Assembly (NCBI GenBank): GCA_022496205.1
Contig: WTXD01000006.1
Span: 558,001-622,000, forward strand
Source: Gloeopeniophorella convolvens
Lineage: Eukaryota > Basidiomycota > Agaricomycetes > Russulales
Reading direction: 5' to 3'
DNA: 64,000 nucleotides
Below are positions 11,197 through 23,597 of this stretch, piece after piece (the first letter of the stretch is position 1; every line of letters starts with the position of its first letter). Both the position numbers and the translations under genes were made by a program. The notes under the pieces are model-generated. The model was not told the origin of the DNA and did no database searches. It saw nothing but the letters and a program-made list of their open reading frames with translations.

Positions 11197-12775
11197 TTTT
11201 GTGCGTCTGTCTGCTGCCACTTTCCTGTGATATGTGCGTGGACGCTCATCGGCGCTTAGAGAATGATACACGCGCCCCACGGCCTCCCGCGACGCCAACC
11301 ATCCACCTTTCCTCCGCCGCGGCGACCTTGGGCAGAATCGGATTTGGCGTCGTGCTAATTTCAGTTTGGTTTTATCACTCATTTCGTGCGGTGTACCATG
11401 ATGCTCTGGGCACTCTTTTGTGTGGTATACTGGTCTCTCTACTTCGGAAGCCCTCGTCGAAATGTAGCTTACTCGTTCCGCGGACCTGTTACGGCACCTT
11501 GCCCTGACTTTGTTGTTACCTATATACCTTTTCACGTGTTTTGTATCTGTGCAAGCTTCAGTACTTCAGGAATGTCTACTACTCTACACACGGCGTAGCT
11601 GGATGGTGTTCCGGCGGAAGATATCTAAGAACCAGAAGTTAATATACCATTGGTGCAACAGCGCCGAATAAACTGCTCACGGCTCACTATTACTGTCCAT
11701 GGTAGTAAGTATCACAGAAGTCACGGAGCGCGCGAACGAATCATACCATGGCGCAGGTATGGAGGACGGAACCCGCGGCGTCAGCGGGGTGTGGCATTCG
11801 GAGCGTTCGCCGCGGCATCCTACACGGCCCGAGCGGTGCCTCTGCAAGCGACCCTCCCCACAGCGTGAAGTTCGTGCGATGCGCGGAGGGCAGCACAGGC
11901 GTTTATTCGCACTCGCCGGGATGTCGGGTCAGAGCTACCACTCTAAGAAAACAGCACCCACCCCTGATTAACAATACTTAAGCGCGAGATTATCAAGCTG
12001 AAGTCGGATGACGCCCAATACAGTAACGTTCTGGCATTTGTTTGTTGTGGCAGTATCTCGTGAAGAGCAGCCGCAAGTCTGACAAGTTGCTGACTATGCT
12101 TCATGAACTCGCTACAGAGGATCGATGAGGACCCTCGCAGACAAATTGTACCGTTCGCGTTACCGAGCAGTCGGACAAAGTCGGACGATCAGGCTTGCTC
12201 GGGGTCGGTGGGGAAGTCGACAACACCTCTAACTCCGTTGAAGTCCTTGAATCGCCAGTCTGTCCTGCAGACACGGGTAGAGGACTGTAGAGATATGGCA
12301 CCGTGGTAGTCACCTCGTGCCTGTGGGGGCTCGAGTAGGTCGAAAAGATTGCAAAAAGACGGGACCCACTCCCCGTTATCATTGAATTCGGGAGCATGGC
12401 CGGACACCCCAGCTAATGCCCCGACTGCGAGGGTTGCTATCCAGCAAAGGATTGGATGTAAGGTAGCGGCTACATTATATTCGAGTGGGCCTGCTAGTCA
12501 GATATCAGTCAGAAGCTGAGTCACTTCGGGGGAGAGATTAAGCGTATATCCACACAATGCTCGAAAAGGAAGGATCGACTGCCAGACTCCAGTCCGGTAA
12601 CCCACGTGCCTCCGTCGCGGCGTCATGATCCCGCGCCTGCAAAGTCTGCCGATTATCCACTCTGCAGAACCACCGGGAGCGTGTAAATATATACGGCCTC
12701 CCTCCTACCATGCATTGACACCATTCCATCATCTACTCTCCGCCGCTGCGCATCTCCCCCGTGCGCACCCTCACG
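11197..12775. other. Intergenic, no recognised gene
   Basis: About 1.6 kb between the SH3 protein and the first MFS transporter. Short minus-strand frames around 12.1-12.4 kb lack a supported start or known motif. The right end holds the promoter of the transporter. Confidence 0.5.
12684..12693 (+). promoter_or_regulatory. TATA-like box upstream of MFS transporter 1
   Basis: The sequence TAAATATATA lies about 85 bp upstream of the ATG at 12776, a plausible TATA position for a fungal gene with a short leader. Confidence 0.45.
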
Positions 12776-14792
12776 ATGTCCCATTCGCCGACGCTCAACG
12801 GCCGCTCTTCGTTCGATCGAGCACAGAAAGTGGAGCGCGATGCAGACTCGACGAATAGTGCGGCCAAAGAAAAGGAGTATGAGGTTGGTCTAGAACCGGA
12901 AGATGATCCTCAAGAGCTTGCTCTGTTCCGGCGATGGTTGGCGGTCATCACCATATCTAGTTCATCGCTCTGCGCAACGTGTGCATCATCTGCCGTGAGT
13001 ATCCTCTTGGTGTTGGTCCATCCTACTTTACTTATCTTGTTCTTCCCAGGCCTCATTCACCACCACCGCAGTCTCAGAACGTTTCGGTGTTGGACGAGAA
13101 GTTGCGGTCTTGAGCATCAGCCTATTCGTCGGGGGCCTCGGCGTTGGTCCTCTACTCGCTGGCCCGATCTCGGAGGTGTATGGACGAACGATCGTGTATC
13201 GTGTTTCGTTCGCGTTATTTTTTACCCTCAACTTCCCCGTCGCCTTCGCACCAAATATCGGTGAGTACCTCGTGACCATCCATCCTATTCATCCCGCGCT
13301 GACGAGCGCTCTCGCAGCGGTCTATCTGATATTCCGTTTCATTACTGGCTTCTGCGGCGCAGCGTTCCTGAGCGTGGCTGGCGGCAGCATCAGTGACATG
13401 TTCCCAAACGCGAAAGTTGGGACGTACGTTGCCATTTTCGTTCTCGGCAAGGTCACAGCTCATGTCAAACTCAAACCGATAGACCTATGGCCGTGTATAC
13501 CATCTCACCATTCTTGGGTCCCGAAGTCGGACCGCTCTTCAGCGGGTGAGCGAACTGCCGGCGTCTCCTTGTTATCTTACTGACGCACCATCAGTTTTAT
13601 CAACCAGAACATCAGCTGGAGATGGACATATCATGTCCTCATTATCTGGTCATTCGTCCAAACCGTTGCGTTGATGTTCGTAAGTCCTTTACGGCCGGCG
13701 TGTGAATTCACCTGACGAGTCGATTTCAGTTTGTTCCCGAGACGTACATTCCGGTGATCCTGAAGTGGAAGGCGCAACGGTACGTCAATTGAGATGCAGC
13801 CATTCCAACTGGAAACTCACCCAACTCTAGCCTACGTAAGTCGACTGGGGATCAGAGATACTGGGCACCCTTGGAAAAAGCAGGCATCAGTTTGGGCCGC
13901 GCCATCATCGTCAGTTGCTACAAGCCGTTCGGTGTGTTTCATTCAGCACTTCATCGTACAAGCGCGTCTCCTTATACCGCCCCCAGAGCTTATCCTGTTT
14001 GACCGCATGGCCTTCCTGATTGACCTCTGGTGCGATTCTTTGATACTTATCGCAGACACTTTCCTGACGGTCTCCACAGGGATTCCCTGATTCTGGGAAT
14101 TCTTTACCTCACATTCGAAGCGTTCCCTGTAATCTTCCAAGAGAAGCACGGCTTCAACATGCAAATGACCGGCTTGACATTCCTTGGCATCGGTCTTGGT
14201 CTCCTCATTGGCCTTGCAACGACCCCGTACTGGAACGGGTACGCTCTCGTCTCCGTTTTGATGTGGTACTCAGACTCATGTGGCTATTCTGCAGACGATA
14301 CCGCCGTCACGTCATTGAGCACGGCGATCCGCCGCCTGAATTCCGCCTCATCATGGGACAAGTCGGTGGAATTCTAGTTTCTGTTAGTCTATACTGGCTC
14401 GCCTTCACGACCTACAAGCATGTCCACTGGATCGTGCCCATCATCGCATCGGTCCCATTCGGCACAGGAACATACTTCGTGTACACGTCATCCTTCACCT
14501 ACCTGGTCGTAGCCTACCGGCCAATCGCCGCGTCCGCGATGGCGAGCAACAGCGCGATGCGCTCGTCGTTCGCGGCTGCCTTCCCACTATTTGCCGTCCA
14601 GATGTATCATACTATGGGCACGGTCGGTGCAACCGTACTCTTGGCGGGTCTCACGACTATCGCGGTACCCTTACCGTGAGTACCGACTTCTCCGCACAGC
14701 AGCCCAGACCAAACGCTGACGTCACTTGCAGATTTGTCTTTTACCGTATCGGCGGCAGGCTGCGCGCGAACTCGAGGTTCGCGGTTGCATAA
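12776..14792 (+). CDS. MFS transporter, DHA1 drug/polyamine:H+ antiporter type (tandem copy 1)
   Basis: Membrane exporter of the major facilitator superfamily. A polar N-terminus precedes the first helix (FRRWLAVITISSSSLCATCA). The family's motif A is GPLLAGPISEVYGRTIVYRV, followed by FRFITGFCGAAFLSVAGGSI and GPEVGPLFSGFINQNISWRW between helices 2 and 6. The second half carries SLILGILYLTFEAFPVIFQE and PFGTGTYFVYTSSFTYLV. This pattern is that of the TPO/FLR1-like DHA1 group. I could join the exons in frame, including short introns in the central loop (for example KWKAQ-R, LRKSTGDQRYWAPLEKAG), so the gene looks intact. I take ATG 12776; the frame upstream opens on GTG. It is followed by a close paralogue on the same strand. 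Substrate is unknown. Confidence 0.88.
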
Positions 14793-15221
14793 TGAAGGTC
14801 TAGAGACGTCGTGCAACGATCTTAACGCTTCTAACGGGCATTCCGTGCATTGTCAGGCGGATGGACCATACCCTACGGATACCGTCTAATATATATACGC
14901 CCTCACACACATACCCCCATAATTTCACGACCGTAATTCATGAACGGTTCACTACTCTTCGCGTGCGAGTCCGAGAGCGACCCCCCACTGCACCGAGTCG
15001 AGGCGATCAACAGTTGACATGGTGAGAACGAGCCCGCTCAAGCGCTCTTCTTCGGTCCGCGTTGTCCCGGGGAAGTGAGGCCTCGGCGCATCTGGATCCC
15101 CATCGCGCACCCGCCTTCAGCCGCCTCCCAACCTCCACGATGTCGTGCAAAATTATATCGCAGCCTCGCTTCCTTATATACAGCACAGGACCCACCACAC
15201 GCCCGCGTACCCTAGCACTCG
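14793..15221. other. Spacer and promoter between the two MFS paralogues
   Basis: About 430 bp. It holds two AT-rich TATA-like stretches (near 14888-14898 and 15174-15181) and an out-of-frame ATG near 15139. No coding exon was recognised. Confidence 0.5.
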
Positions 15222-17320
15222 ATGTTCTTCTGGCACCCACATTCGTCTTTCGACCTCTGGCACCACCACACACGGCACAAGCACCACCACTACCATGAGC
15301 CGGACGGCACGGTCTCGCCTGCGTCGACGGACGCGTCTGCGTCGACGTACGAGGTCATACTAGAATCTACGGAGAACCCACAGGAGCTGTCGCTCATGCG
15401 CCGGTGGCTCGCGGTGCTCTGCATCTCGAGCGCGTCGATTTGCGTCACCTGCGCGTCATCAATGGTGCGTCTCCCCGCCATCTCTCCATCGCGTTGCGCT
15501 GACGCGCGCGGCAGGCGGCATTTGCGGAGGGCGCGGTGGCGCGCCAGTTTGGGGTCAGCAAGGAGGTCACGATCCTCGGCGTGAGCCTGTTCGTGCTCGG
15601 CCTGGGCCTCGGGCCTCTCGTCGCGGGACCCATGTCTGAGATCTACGGGCGCAACATTGTGTACCGCGTCTCGTTCGTGCTGTTCTTCGTGTTCATGTTT
15701 CCCGTCGCGTTCGCGCCTGACATTGGTGCGTGCATTCTGCTTCCGCTTCTGGTACCGCGCGCGCTGACATGGCGCAGGCGTCTATCTGCTGTTCCGGTTC
15801 ATTACCGGGTACTGCGGTGCGGCATTCCTCAGTGTCGCGGGAGGAAGTGTGAGCGACATGTTCTCCAATGCGCAGGTGGCGACGTGCGTTGTACCTTCTC
15901 GCGGACTTGGGGTTGGGCTGATGGGTCGAGGCAGGCCTATGGCAGTGTACACGGTGTGCCCGTTCTTGGGCCCAGAGCTCGGTCCAATGATCAGCGGGTG
16001 AGTGCACGGCACGTAGGAGATGCACACGTATCGGTTCTGATAAGCGCTCAATCATAAACAGCTTTATCAATCAACACCTCCACTGGCGGTGGACATTCTA
16101 CATCCTCATCATCTGGTCGTTCTTCCAAGCACTGGCACTGATCATCGTAGGTCCCATCCAGTAACGGCAGTTTCCATTTCGCACGTTGATCGCGCGTGGG
16201 ACAGGTTGTGCCAGAAACGTGCATCCCTGTCATTCTAAAATGGAAGGCAGCGCGGTACGCTCTTCAGCCTGACTTGCTGATCGCCTGCGTGGAAGCTCAC
16301 GGTGTTGATGTTTGTAGCATACGGGAGGCCTCGGGTGATCCGAGCTGGTACGCACCAATGGAACGCGCACCCCATACCAGCCTGCTCCGTGCTCTGCTGG
16401 TCAACTCTTACAAACCCTTCTGTGAGAATGCAGCTTCCTAGACCGGCAGCACTATGATTTACGGGGCCGCTCTGCAGATCTCGTACTTCTGGACCCTATG
16501 GCGTTACTTCTCAATCTATGGTCAGCAGCTCCGCTGAGCAAGTCACCTTTGCGCATTGCTGACGCGCCGAATAGGGACTCCTTAATTCTTGGCATATTAT
16601 ACCTTACCTTCCAAGCATTCCCGATAATTTTCGAGGACAAGCACGGGTTCAATATGCAATGTACAGGTCTGACATTCGCCAGCATCGGACTTGGCATGCT
16701 TCTCGGGCTCTGCACAATGCCATACTGGAACGGGTGCGTACCCCAACATGCGCCCACACCACCCAAGGTCGACTGACGTGGGCCGTCGGCAGACGCTACC
16801 GGAGATACAAAGCGATGCACGGCACGGACCCGCCGCCCGAGTTCCGTCTGCGCATGGGGCAGGTCGGCGGCGTGCTGGTGCCGCTCTCGCTGTTCTGGCT
16901 CGCCCTTGCGACGCTGAACGGCGCACCGTGGATCGTGCCCGTGCTCGCGGCGGTGCCGTTCGGCACGGGCACATACTTTGTGTTCACCGCGTCGTTCACG
17001 TACATCGTTGTCGCGCACCGCGCGCACGCCGCGCTCGCGCTCGCGTGCAATACGACGATGCGCACGTCATTCGCGGCTGCATTCCCGCTGTTCGCGGGGC
17101 AGATGTACAACGCGCTCGGCACGGTCGGCGCGACGATGCTGCTCGCGGGCCTGACGGCCGTCATGGCGCCGCTCCCGTGCGTGCCCCTTTTGTCTGTGCG
17201 CTGGTTGCTGGGCCGTAGGCTAATGTGCGGTCTTCCCTTGGGTGCAGGTTCGTGTTGGACTATATGGGTCCTCGGATCCGGGAGCGCGAGCTTCGTGAGA
17301 AGCCGCCCCTCGTGGCGTAA
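15222..17320 (+). CDS. MFS transporter, DHA1 drug/polyamine:H+ antiporter type (tandem copy 2)
   Basis: Close paralogue of the upstream gene with the same motif order: LMRRWLAVLCISSASICVTC, then motif A GPLVAGPMSEIYGRNIVYRV, FRFITGYCGAAFLSVAGGSV, GPELGPMISGFINQHLHWRW, SLILGILYLTFQAFPIIFED and PFGTGTYFVFTASFTYIV. The tail reads LDYMGPRIRERELREKPPLV, where copy 1 ends differently. Intron positions match copy 1, which supports a tandem duplication. The N-terminus is His-rich (WHHHTRHKHHHYHE), unlike copy 1, and the copy is clearly more GC-rich at third positions. Exon joins keep frame, so it appears functional. Substrate is unknown. Confidence 0.87.
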
Positions 17321-20062
17321 GCCTGCGCGTGCAGACGACATGTTCCTGATAGATGATAAAGTGGCGCGCCGTGTATACCTTATTGCGTCCCGTGGGCGCA
17401 GGCCGATGTCCTGTCATGGAATGCACCCTGTACTAGTATGATATCCTCCCTGCGGTTCTTATTGGTGCCGACTGAGCAATGCCTGCACGGATGGAGCTTG
17501 CCTGGGCGTGGCTTGTCAAGGGAATCGCCCATAACCGTTCTAGTGCGAGAAGCGTGCGCCGCAGAGGCTGTCCGGCGGTCACTGGGTGCGGCGTGCGTCG
17601 TGGCAACTGCAGCGGTGCGCGGGGCATGTGTGCATGGGTGGTGCTGCAAGTGGCCCGGAGAAACCAAGCAAGCGGGACTATATGCGCCGCGTGCCTAGCG
17701 GTGATGGTGATGCACCCTGGCACGATAAGGCTCCCGGTGTGCTCCCATGGTGGGGGCGCAGAAGCCGCCCCATGTGGTTGGCCGGGGCACTGATCAGTGG
17801 CAGAACCAGACAAGGCCGCCGCGCGAGCCACTGGCACCCACACTGCAGCGCGAGCTGCGTTCGACAGGCTGCCTCGTGTGCGCTGGCGGGTTCCGTGGCC
17901 CCGTATGGGCGCGGCGGGGCACGCAGGGCCGGACGTCGCCCGCGGCGGAGTGGTGGCACGGTCGCGAGGTTCGGCAGCCAGGGTGCCGCGTGCGATTGGC
18001 CAGGCGTAGTTTGCCTCATCTGATCGAATGCCAATCGAATGCACCATACCAGCGCGCTACTGCGCTCGGGTGCTGCCGAGCCGGGGAATCCCCACGTGCA
18101 AAGGCATGGCCTTCGAGCTCCGGACACTTCGTGCCACGCCTGCCAAAGAGAGACTTAAAGACGCTTCGAGTAGTCTTCGAGCGCGCGCGGCGTTTGAGAG
18201 TGCATGGCAATGAGGGAGGTGCAGTGCTTATTTCCGGAGAGTCGCAAGTATACGCTTGGCATACTGCGTATCTCTCGGGCGCTTGCTGCTGCGCAATTAC
18301 CCTGAACAGTGATTGCAGACATGCTCACCCCCTTTTTCCTCGGTTGCATATCGCGCCACCGCGACAGAGGGGACCTGGCGCTGGAGGTGTCCTTGGCTGT
18401 AGACGCCCGACATCACCGGGAAGAGTGCCGAGGCGCTGCCGAACAGTGTTCTTTTCGGGCCACGAGGGTCAGTTTCTGGTCAGAAGGAACGCCACCCTCT
18501 CTTTGCGAACGTTCATTTACCAAAGTGTGGACACTGGCGCCATGGGGCGTGGTATCGATGGAACAGTCTGAGGACATAGTGCGCCGCCAGAGCGACGGAC
18601 GCACGGTGGGTGCCTCGTGCGCAAAGTGCCATATTGAATGCAGGGACGGAAATATGGTGACCCCCGATACTGAAGAGAGTAGGGGTGGGTTGGGACGGCG
18701 GACAGAGTTCGGCGTTCTTTTACAATGCGAAAAGAAGCGGTGGGGTTGCGTAAAGTAGGCGTAAGGTAGGGTTGATAGGTGTCTCGCTTGGGGCGATAAA
18801 TCGCACGATGTCGCGAAAGAGAAGCTTCCGTCGGGATGATGGAGGCAAACGCCACGGTGTTCGAGAAGGCCATGTGGGACGCTGAGAGGATTCACGGGAG
18901 GAGGGAGCGGCCGACGGCCGGTGGGAGAAGACCCAAAGGAGTCGTCTGGACTCTGGGAAAGGGTCACCGGGACGAGACGAGAGGGAAAGGGCGCTCCGCT
19001 GCGAAACAGACAAGCGAACGGTCCGAAGGGCGGCGGAAGGGAGCGTAAGTTAGCGCGGTCAGGAACGGGGCGAGGCGCGAGGCGAGCGGGGCTCCGCCCG
19101 AGGGCGACGTGGAAGGAGATATGATGCAAGCGCTTGTGGCGCTGCACGCGATGATGGTGGGGGCGGACGAATGGCAGCAAATGGAGAGGGGCGCACTCGT
19201 TCACGTGTGCAGAGAGTGCGCCCAATCTTCTCCTCTGACGCAAACGCTGCATGATATTCTTATCGTATGAGGTTCATATATCATCCGCCTCAGGGGAATC
19301 CCACAGAAAGCGGGTCCGACTCTGGGGCGTGGTCTGGCGTGGTCGACTATCGACGGGCAAGCCACTGTAAAAGGCAAGACTGTAACCTAATCGGGAGAAG
19401 CCGGGCCCGGAGATCACAGAGAATCTGCGACATATCCGAGTGCCTTGCTGTTCCTTGCCGTGGCTTCGGGCGACTGCGCTTGGTGTGGTGGCACTGCAGA
19501 AGCACGCTGATGATGATGGGGACGGTGATGTACTATGCGATTCGATCGCGTGTATGACACGGGCTGCCGTGGACAGTTGTGGGCGTGAGCAGCGGGGGAG
19601 AAAGAAAGGAGGAAGGAGCATGGCAGACGGTGTTGTCCGACGATCAGGTGGCAACGGAGGCGCAGCGGGAACGAGAACTGGGCGGACGAGGGGCTTCCAT
19701 AAAGGGGAAGGATCCGACTCAACGCCGCGACGAGGGCCAAATTGGGATATTGCTGGCAGCCACTCGGGTTCACAGCTCCCAGCGACTGCCTCCGTCTCCG
19801 CCAGCTCTGATCGGTGTGGTGCAGTGCAACGGGCGGCAAGGGCGAGCACGAAGCAGCACAGCTCGGAACAGCATTATTGTTGGGCACAGTGAGAGTGCAT
19901 TGTAGGCGCACGGAGGGAGAGAATGAAATCAGGTGGCCCTGATCAGTTCATGCAATCGGTTGACACAACCACTCCCAAACATGGGCGAGCCAACTGGCAA
20001 TTCGCGGCCTTCTGTCGCTATCCCCTCTCTTCTTCCCTCCGTCTACTATCGTCCCCCTCCCC
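17321..20062. other. Long gene-poor interval
   Basis: About 2.7 kb without a gene I can support. It contains overlapping long open frames caused by high GC content, including a 279-codon minus-strand frame with an ATG (18413-19252) of low-complexity Pro/Arg/His character. The right end is C/T-rich and serves as leader and promoter for the FYR protein gene. Confidence 0.5.
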
Positions 20063-22414
20063 ATGTCCCGCAGGTCCGCTGCAATGCTCCCTCCGCCCCC
20101 GCCCAGCGACAGGGATGTCATCATGGGCCCGCCCCCCGTCCCTCCCTTCGCGCCCTCTGCGCTTCAGAATGCAAAGGACCAGCGTGACTTGAGCGAGAAA
20201 TACTACAAGCTCAAGAAAAGATACTTCGACCTCGAGGAGGTCCGCCCTCTCCGCACTTTTCTTGTTCGCCTCGCCTCATACCCCGCACTTCCCTTCCCAG
20301 AAACACAAGGACCTCGAGGACGAGCTCAGGCGTTCTGGCGAACGGAACACAACATGGGGGACCGAGAAGGGGTATGTACCTCGTCTCCTATCGTAACCCA
20401 TCGTTCGTGCGCTAACCCCCTTGTAGCATGCTCCTCGATCGTATACTCGAACTAGAAGCCCTGGTCGCACGTCAGACTTCCAGTCCCACTTCACATAGTC
20501 CGAACGTGCAAACACCCCTCCAACCACCCACCGCATTTCCCCGTTCCCTCCAATCCTCACATGCACAGAACTCCTTCCACGCCAATTTGCAGGAAGCTTT
20601 GGAAGAAGTCCGGACCGAAGATCCTTCCGTTGATCCCTTGTATGCCTCTCGCCATTTTGGGCCTCAGGCGCGGAAGCGCCAACTCGAGGAGGCAAAGGAA
20701 CGAGAAGAGGAAGAGGCTCGCGATACTAGGAAATTGCCCAGGAGAGGCAAAGCGACTTCCGCTCCTGGCCCCAGCAAGGGTAAAGATGCCGGCGTTCCTC
20801 TTGCGTTTGTTCCCCCGGTAAACCCTGGCGACTCCTCTGCGACGACCCTAAACTCTTCCCCGCAAGCTGTTGTTACAGCGTCCGGGAAGCGTATCAGAAT
20901 CAAACCCCCAAATGCCATTCCAACTGAACCAGCGCCGGCGCCCCCAACACCTCCATCTGGCCAGGATATGCATCGTATCCCACAATTTATCAACAACGCA
21001 GGCATTCCTCCTGTGACGCATCATCAAACCTCATCCGCATCACCGATGTCTCCTTTAGGTTCTGATGGCGAGCCTTATTCTCTCCACGAAGGTGCTGTCT
21101 CCGCTCCAGCAACACGGAACGGAAACGGTTCTCTTCCAAGTCCAACTCGCATGGGCCCGATGTCCCCTACATCCTTTCCTGCGCCTGCACCCTCCCTTCC
21201 GCCGACAACCGTCCAACGTCATGCGAAACCTAAGCGCCTCAAAGCGCACACTGTCACGTCAAAGAGCTATTCGATTCCCTTGGTTCCTCGAGATAAGAGT
21301 GGCCGTCCCGTATTGCCGTTAAATGTCGGCATCATGACCGTTAACTGTCTCGGTGAAGTGTGCATGCGAGAGCACTTCCACACAGAACGTTACATATTCC
21401 CCGTTGGATACTCGGTTAACAGGTGATAGGCTCGACGCCTGCTTGTTTGAACATGACTTACGTCGCTTCATAGGCGCTACCTCTCTGCGCGCGACCCACA
21501 TGCAGAGACGGTTTACAGTTGCACCATCCTGGATGGCGGTGATGGTCCGAAATTCCAGATCATCGCTGCCGACATGGCAGACAAGCCTATCATTGCGGGT
21601 ACTGCTACTGGTGCCTGGTCGGTCGTCGTACGTGCCGCGAATCACGTTCGAAACCGACAACATAGCAACTCCGTCTCGGGGCCAGACTTCTTTGGGCTGG
21701 GTCAGAACACCATCAAGCATCTTATCCAGGAACTACCGAATGCGGATAGACTGAAGGACTATGTCTGGCAGAACTTTGTCGAGGGCGGGTAAGCGCAAAC
21801 CTCATCGTTTGCATGCGTCGCAGGTTGATTGACTCTGCAGTTCGTCAAGACCTCTTGGGGGTCGTCACGCGGCCGTTGTTCCGGCTCTTCCGGACGAATA
21901 CGACAGTCCACTCAGCGGAAGCAATGGTCACGAGCGGCGTAGCTCGCGCGACTCGAACTCAATGGACCTCACACCAGACAGCGAGTTGCCAATTTCCGAT
22001 GTGCGCGGGGCCCCGCCCCCCGAGCGCCCGTACTCCCACGCACGGCGCGGCTCGCGCAATAGCAACGGCGGGCCGCCGGACGAGCTTCCGCCGATATCGC
22101 CTCGCAGCCACGGCTATCCGCCCCAGGACCCTGGTTACTCGCCGCATTCTACAGCACGGCACTCCCCGCGTGTAGCGCCGTCCACGCACCGCTACACGCA
22201 CCAAATGCACTCACACTCACACTCGCCGCCGCCGCACCAGTCGCCCGTTGCGGCCCCGCCTGTGCCGGCCAAGTTCGCAAACATCATGAATTCATACGCT
22301 GAGCCGCCGTATGCTTCGCGCACGTCACCGCGGTCTGGGTCGGGCTCTGAACGTGCTGGCAACGGTCGAGCACGTGGGAGCAGTAGCGGCAGTGCAGGCT
22401 CGGTCGATCGATGA
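20063..22414 (+). CDS. FYRN/FYRC (F/Y-rich) domain nuclear protein
   Basis: About 710 residues in five exons (20063-20239, 20301-20371, about 20427-21422, about 21474-21789, about 21839-22414). A charged coiled-coil-like N-terminus (EKYYKLKKRYFDLEEKHKDL, then MLLDRILELEALVA) is followed by a disordered Pro/Ser region with basic patches. The folded part is FYRN (PLNVGIMTVNCLGEVC ... FHTERYIFPVGYSVNRRYLS) directly joined to FYRC (YSCTILDGGDGPKFQII ... GPDFFGLGQNTIKHLIQ). A Ser/Pro/His-rich tail follows. FYR domains occur in chromatin proteins such as MLL-type methyltransferases and in TBRG1, which like this protein has a coiled coil plus FYR and no SET domain. A chromatin role is inferred from the domain only. 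Confidence 0.88.
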
Positions 22415-23597
22415 TCCCTCATGGACTGTCCTCGCTCTCGGCTCTGCTCACCTAGATCTACTCATTTACACGCAAGGAGGCACGCCACGCAAGGGTCCAA
22501 TATTTCCTGTTTATCACTCCCCTCTGTATCACTCTCCCTCTACCTCTACCTTTTCGTTCCTTCCTCTGTCCTTATCCCTCTTTCGATTTCTTTTGCTGTG
22601 CTCTCGTCGCCGCCTCGCCGCGTTCTGTTCTGGTCCCATCTCCATTCCTTGGTTTTTCTCCTCTATCTTGTTATGTGTTTGTATACATGCAGGCTCCGCC
22701 GTGTAACCGGCAGAGTCTCACTCACTCATGACACAACATACCCCGCGCGAGCGTCTTCTTTCTCCCTCTTACTGCCCTCTTCCCGGGCGCCCGAGCTGCA
22801 GCCCCCTGCTCGGGCGCCTGGGCGCGCGGCCCGCTTACTACCGGGCCGCTGCACCTGCGATGTGCTCTGGTGGCCCCTGTCCGCGTTCGCGCGGCGGGTG
22901 GTGCTAGATGACGGTCGCGTGGGCTAGAGTGCATTCCGCGATGAGTGGTTTTCCGCGCGGAAAGCCCCTGTGGGGACTCCGCCCGTTGCGAGGACTGTGC
23001 CGGGATAAATGGGGTAGTATGTGGGGCTAACATCGCTTTGTTTTCTATCTTCGTTCTTCTGTGGTATAGTAACAGATAGTAACTGTACTGGAGAGGTGTC
23101 ATTGCATATGATAGCCGGCTCGTTCGATGCTTGCGTCACTGGCGCGCAATTCCTGGATGGGGATGCGAGGCGGGCGCGTGACGAGACTGTCTATTAATTT
23201 TCCTATTCGTGTTTGCGATAGGCGTTGACGCTGGGTAGCTGTTGCGCCTATTTGTTGGGGCGTGAGTGACGTCTTGTGGGCCTGGTGTCGTACGTCTTGC
23301 AGCGCTCCGTCATGCATCATGTCTTGTCTCGACACGACGGGCGAGCCCGGCGCGGCGCGACGTAAACAGAAGCTCTACGGCCTCATTGCAAGGATAAGGT
23401 GTTCCTTTCGTCGCAACTCGCCACGCGGCGACGGGGTTGTGCCAGCATAGGAGGTCAAGTGTTGTCCACGGCGTGTCCATGATAGGGGCGGTATCCGTAT
23501 AATTCGAGAGTGTCCACGATCGAAGTAATCTTACATAGTACAAGACCTCCTCATTCTACTTGTACCAACGTAACATGCGCGCGCTAGGACCCTACTA
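22415..23597. other. 3' flank of the FYR gene and convergent spacer
   Basis: About 1.2 kb between two convergent genes. The first 300 bp are strongly C/T-rich and read like a long 3' untranslated region. No gene, RNA or repeat was recognised. Confidence 0.5.

Noticed and set aside
18413..19252. 279-codon minus-strand open frame with an ATG in the gene-poor interval
   Set aside because: Low-complexity Pro/Arg/His/Ser content, no domain, overlapping equally long frames on the other strand, and it covers C/T-rich promoter-like DNA. High GC explains the lack of stops.
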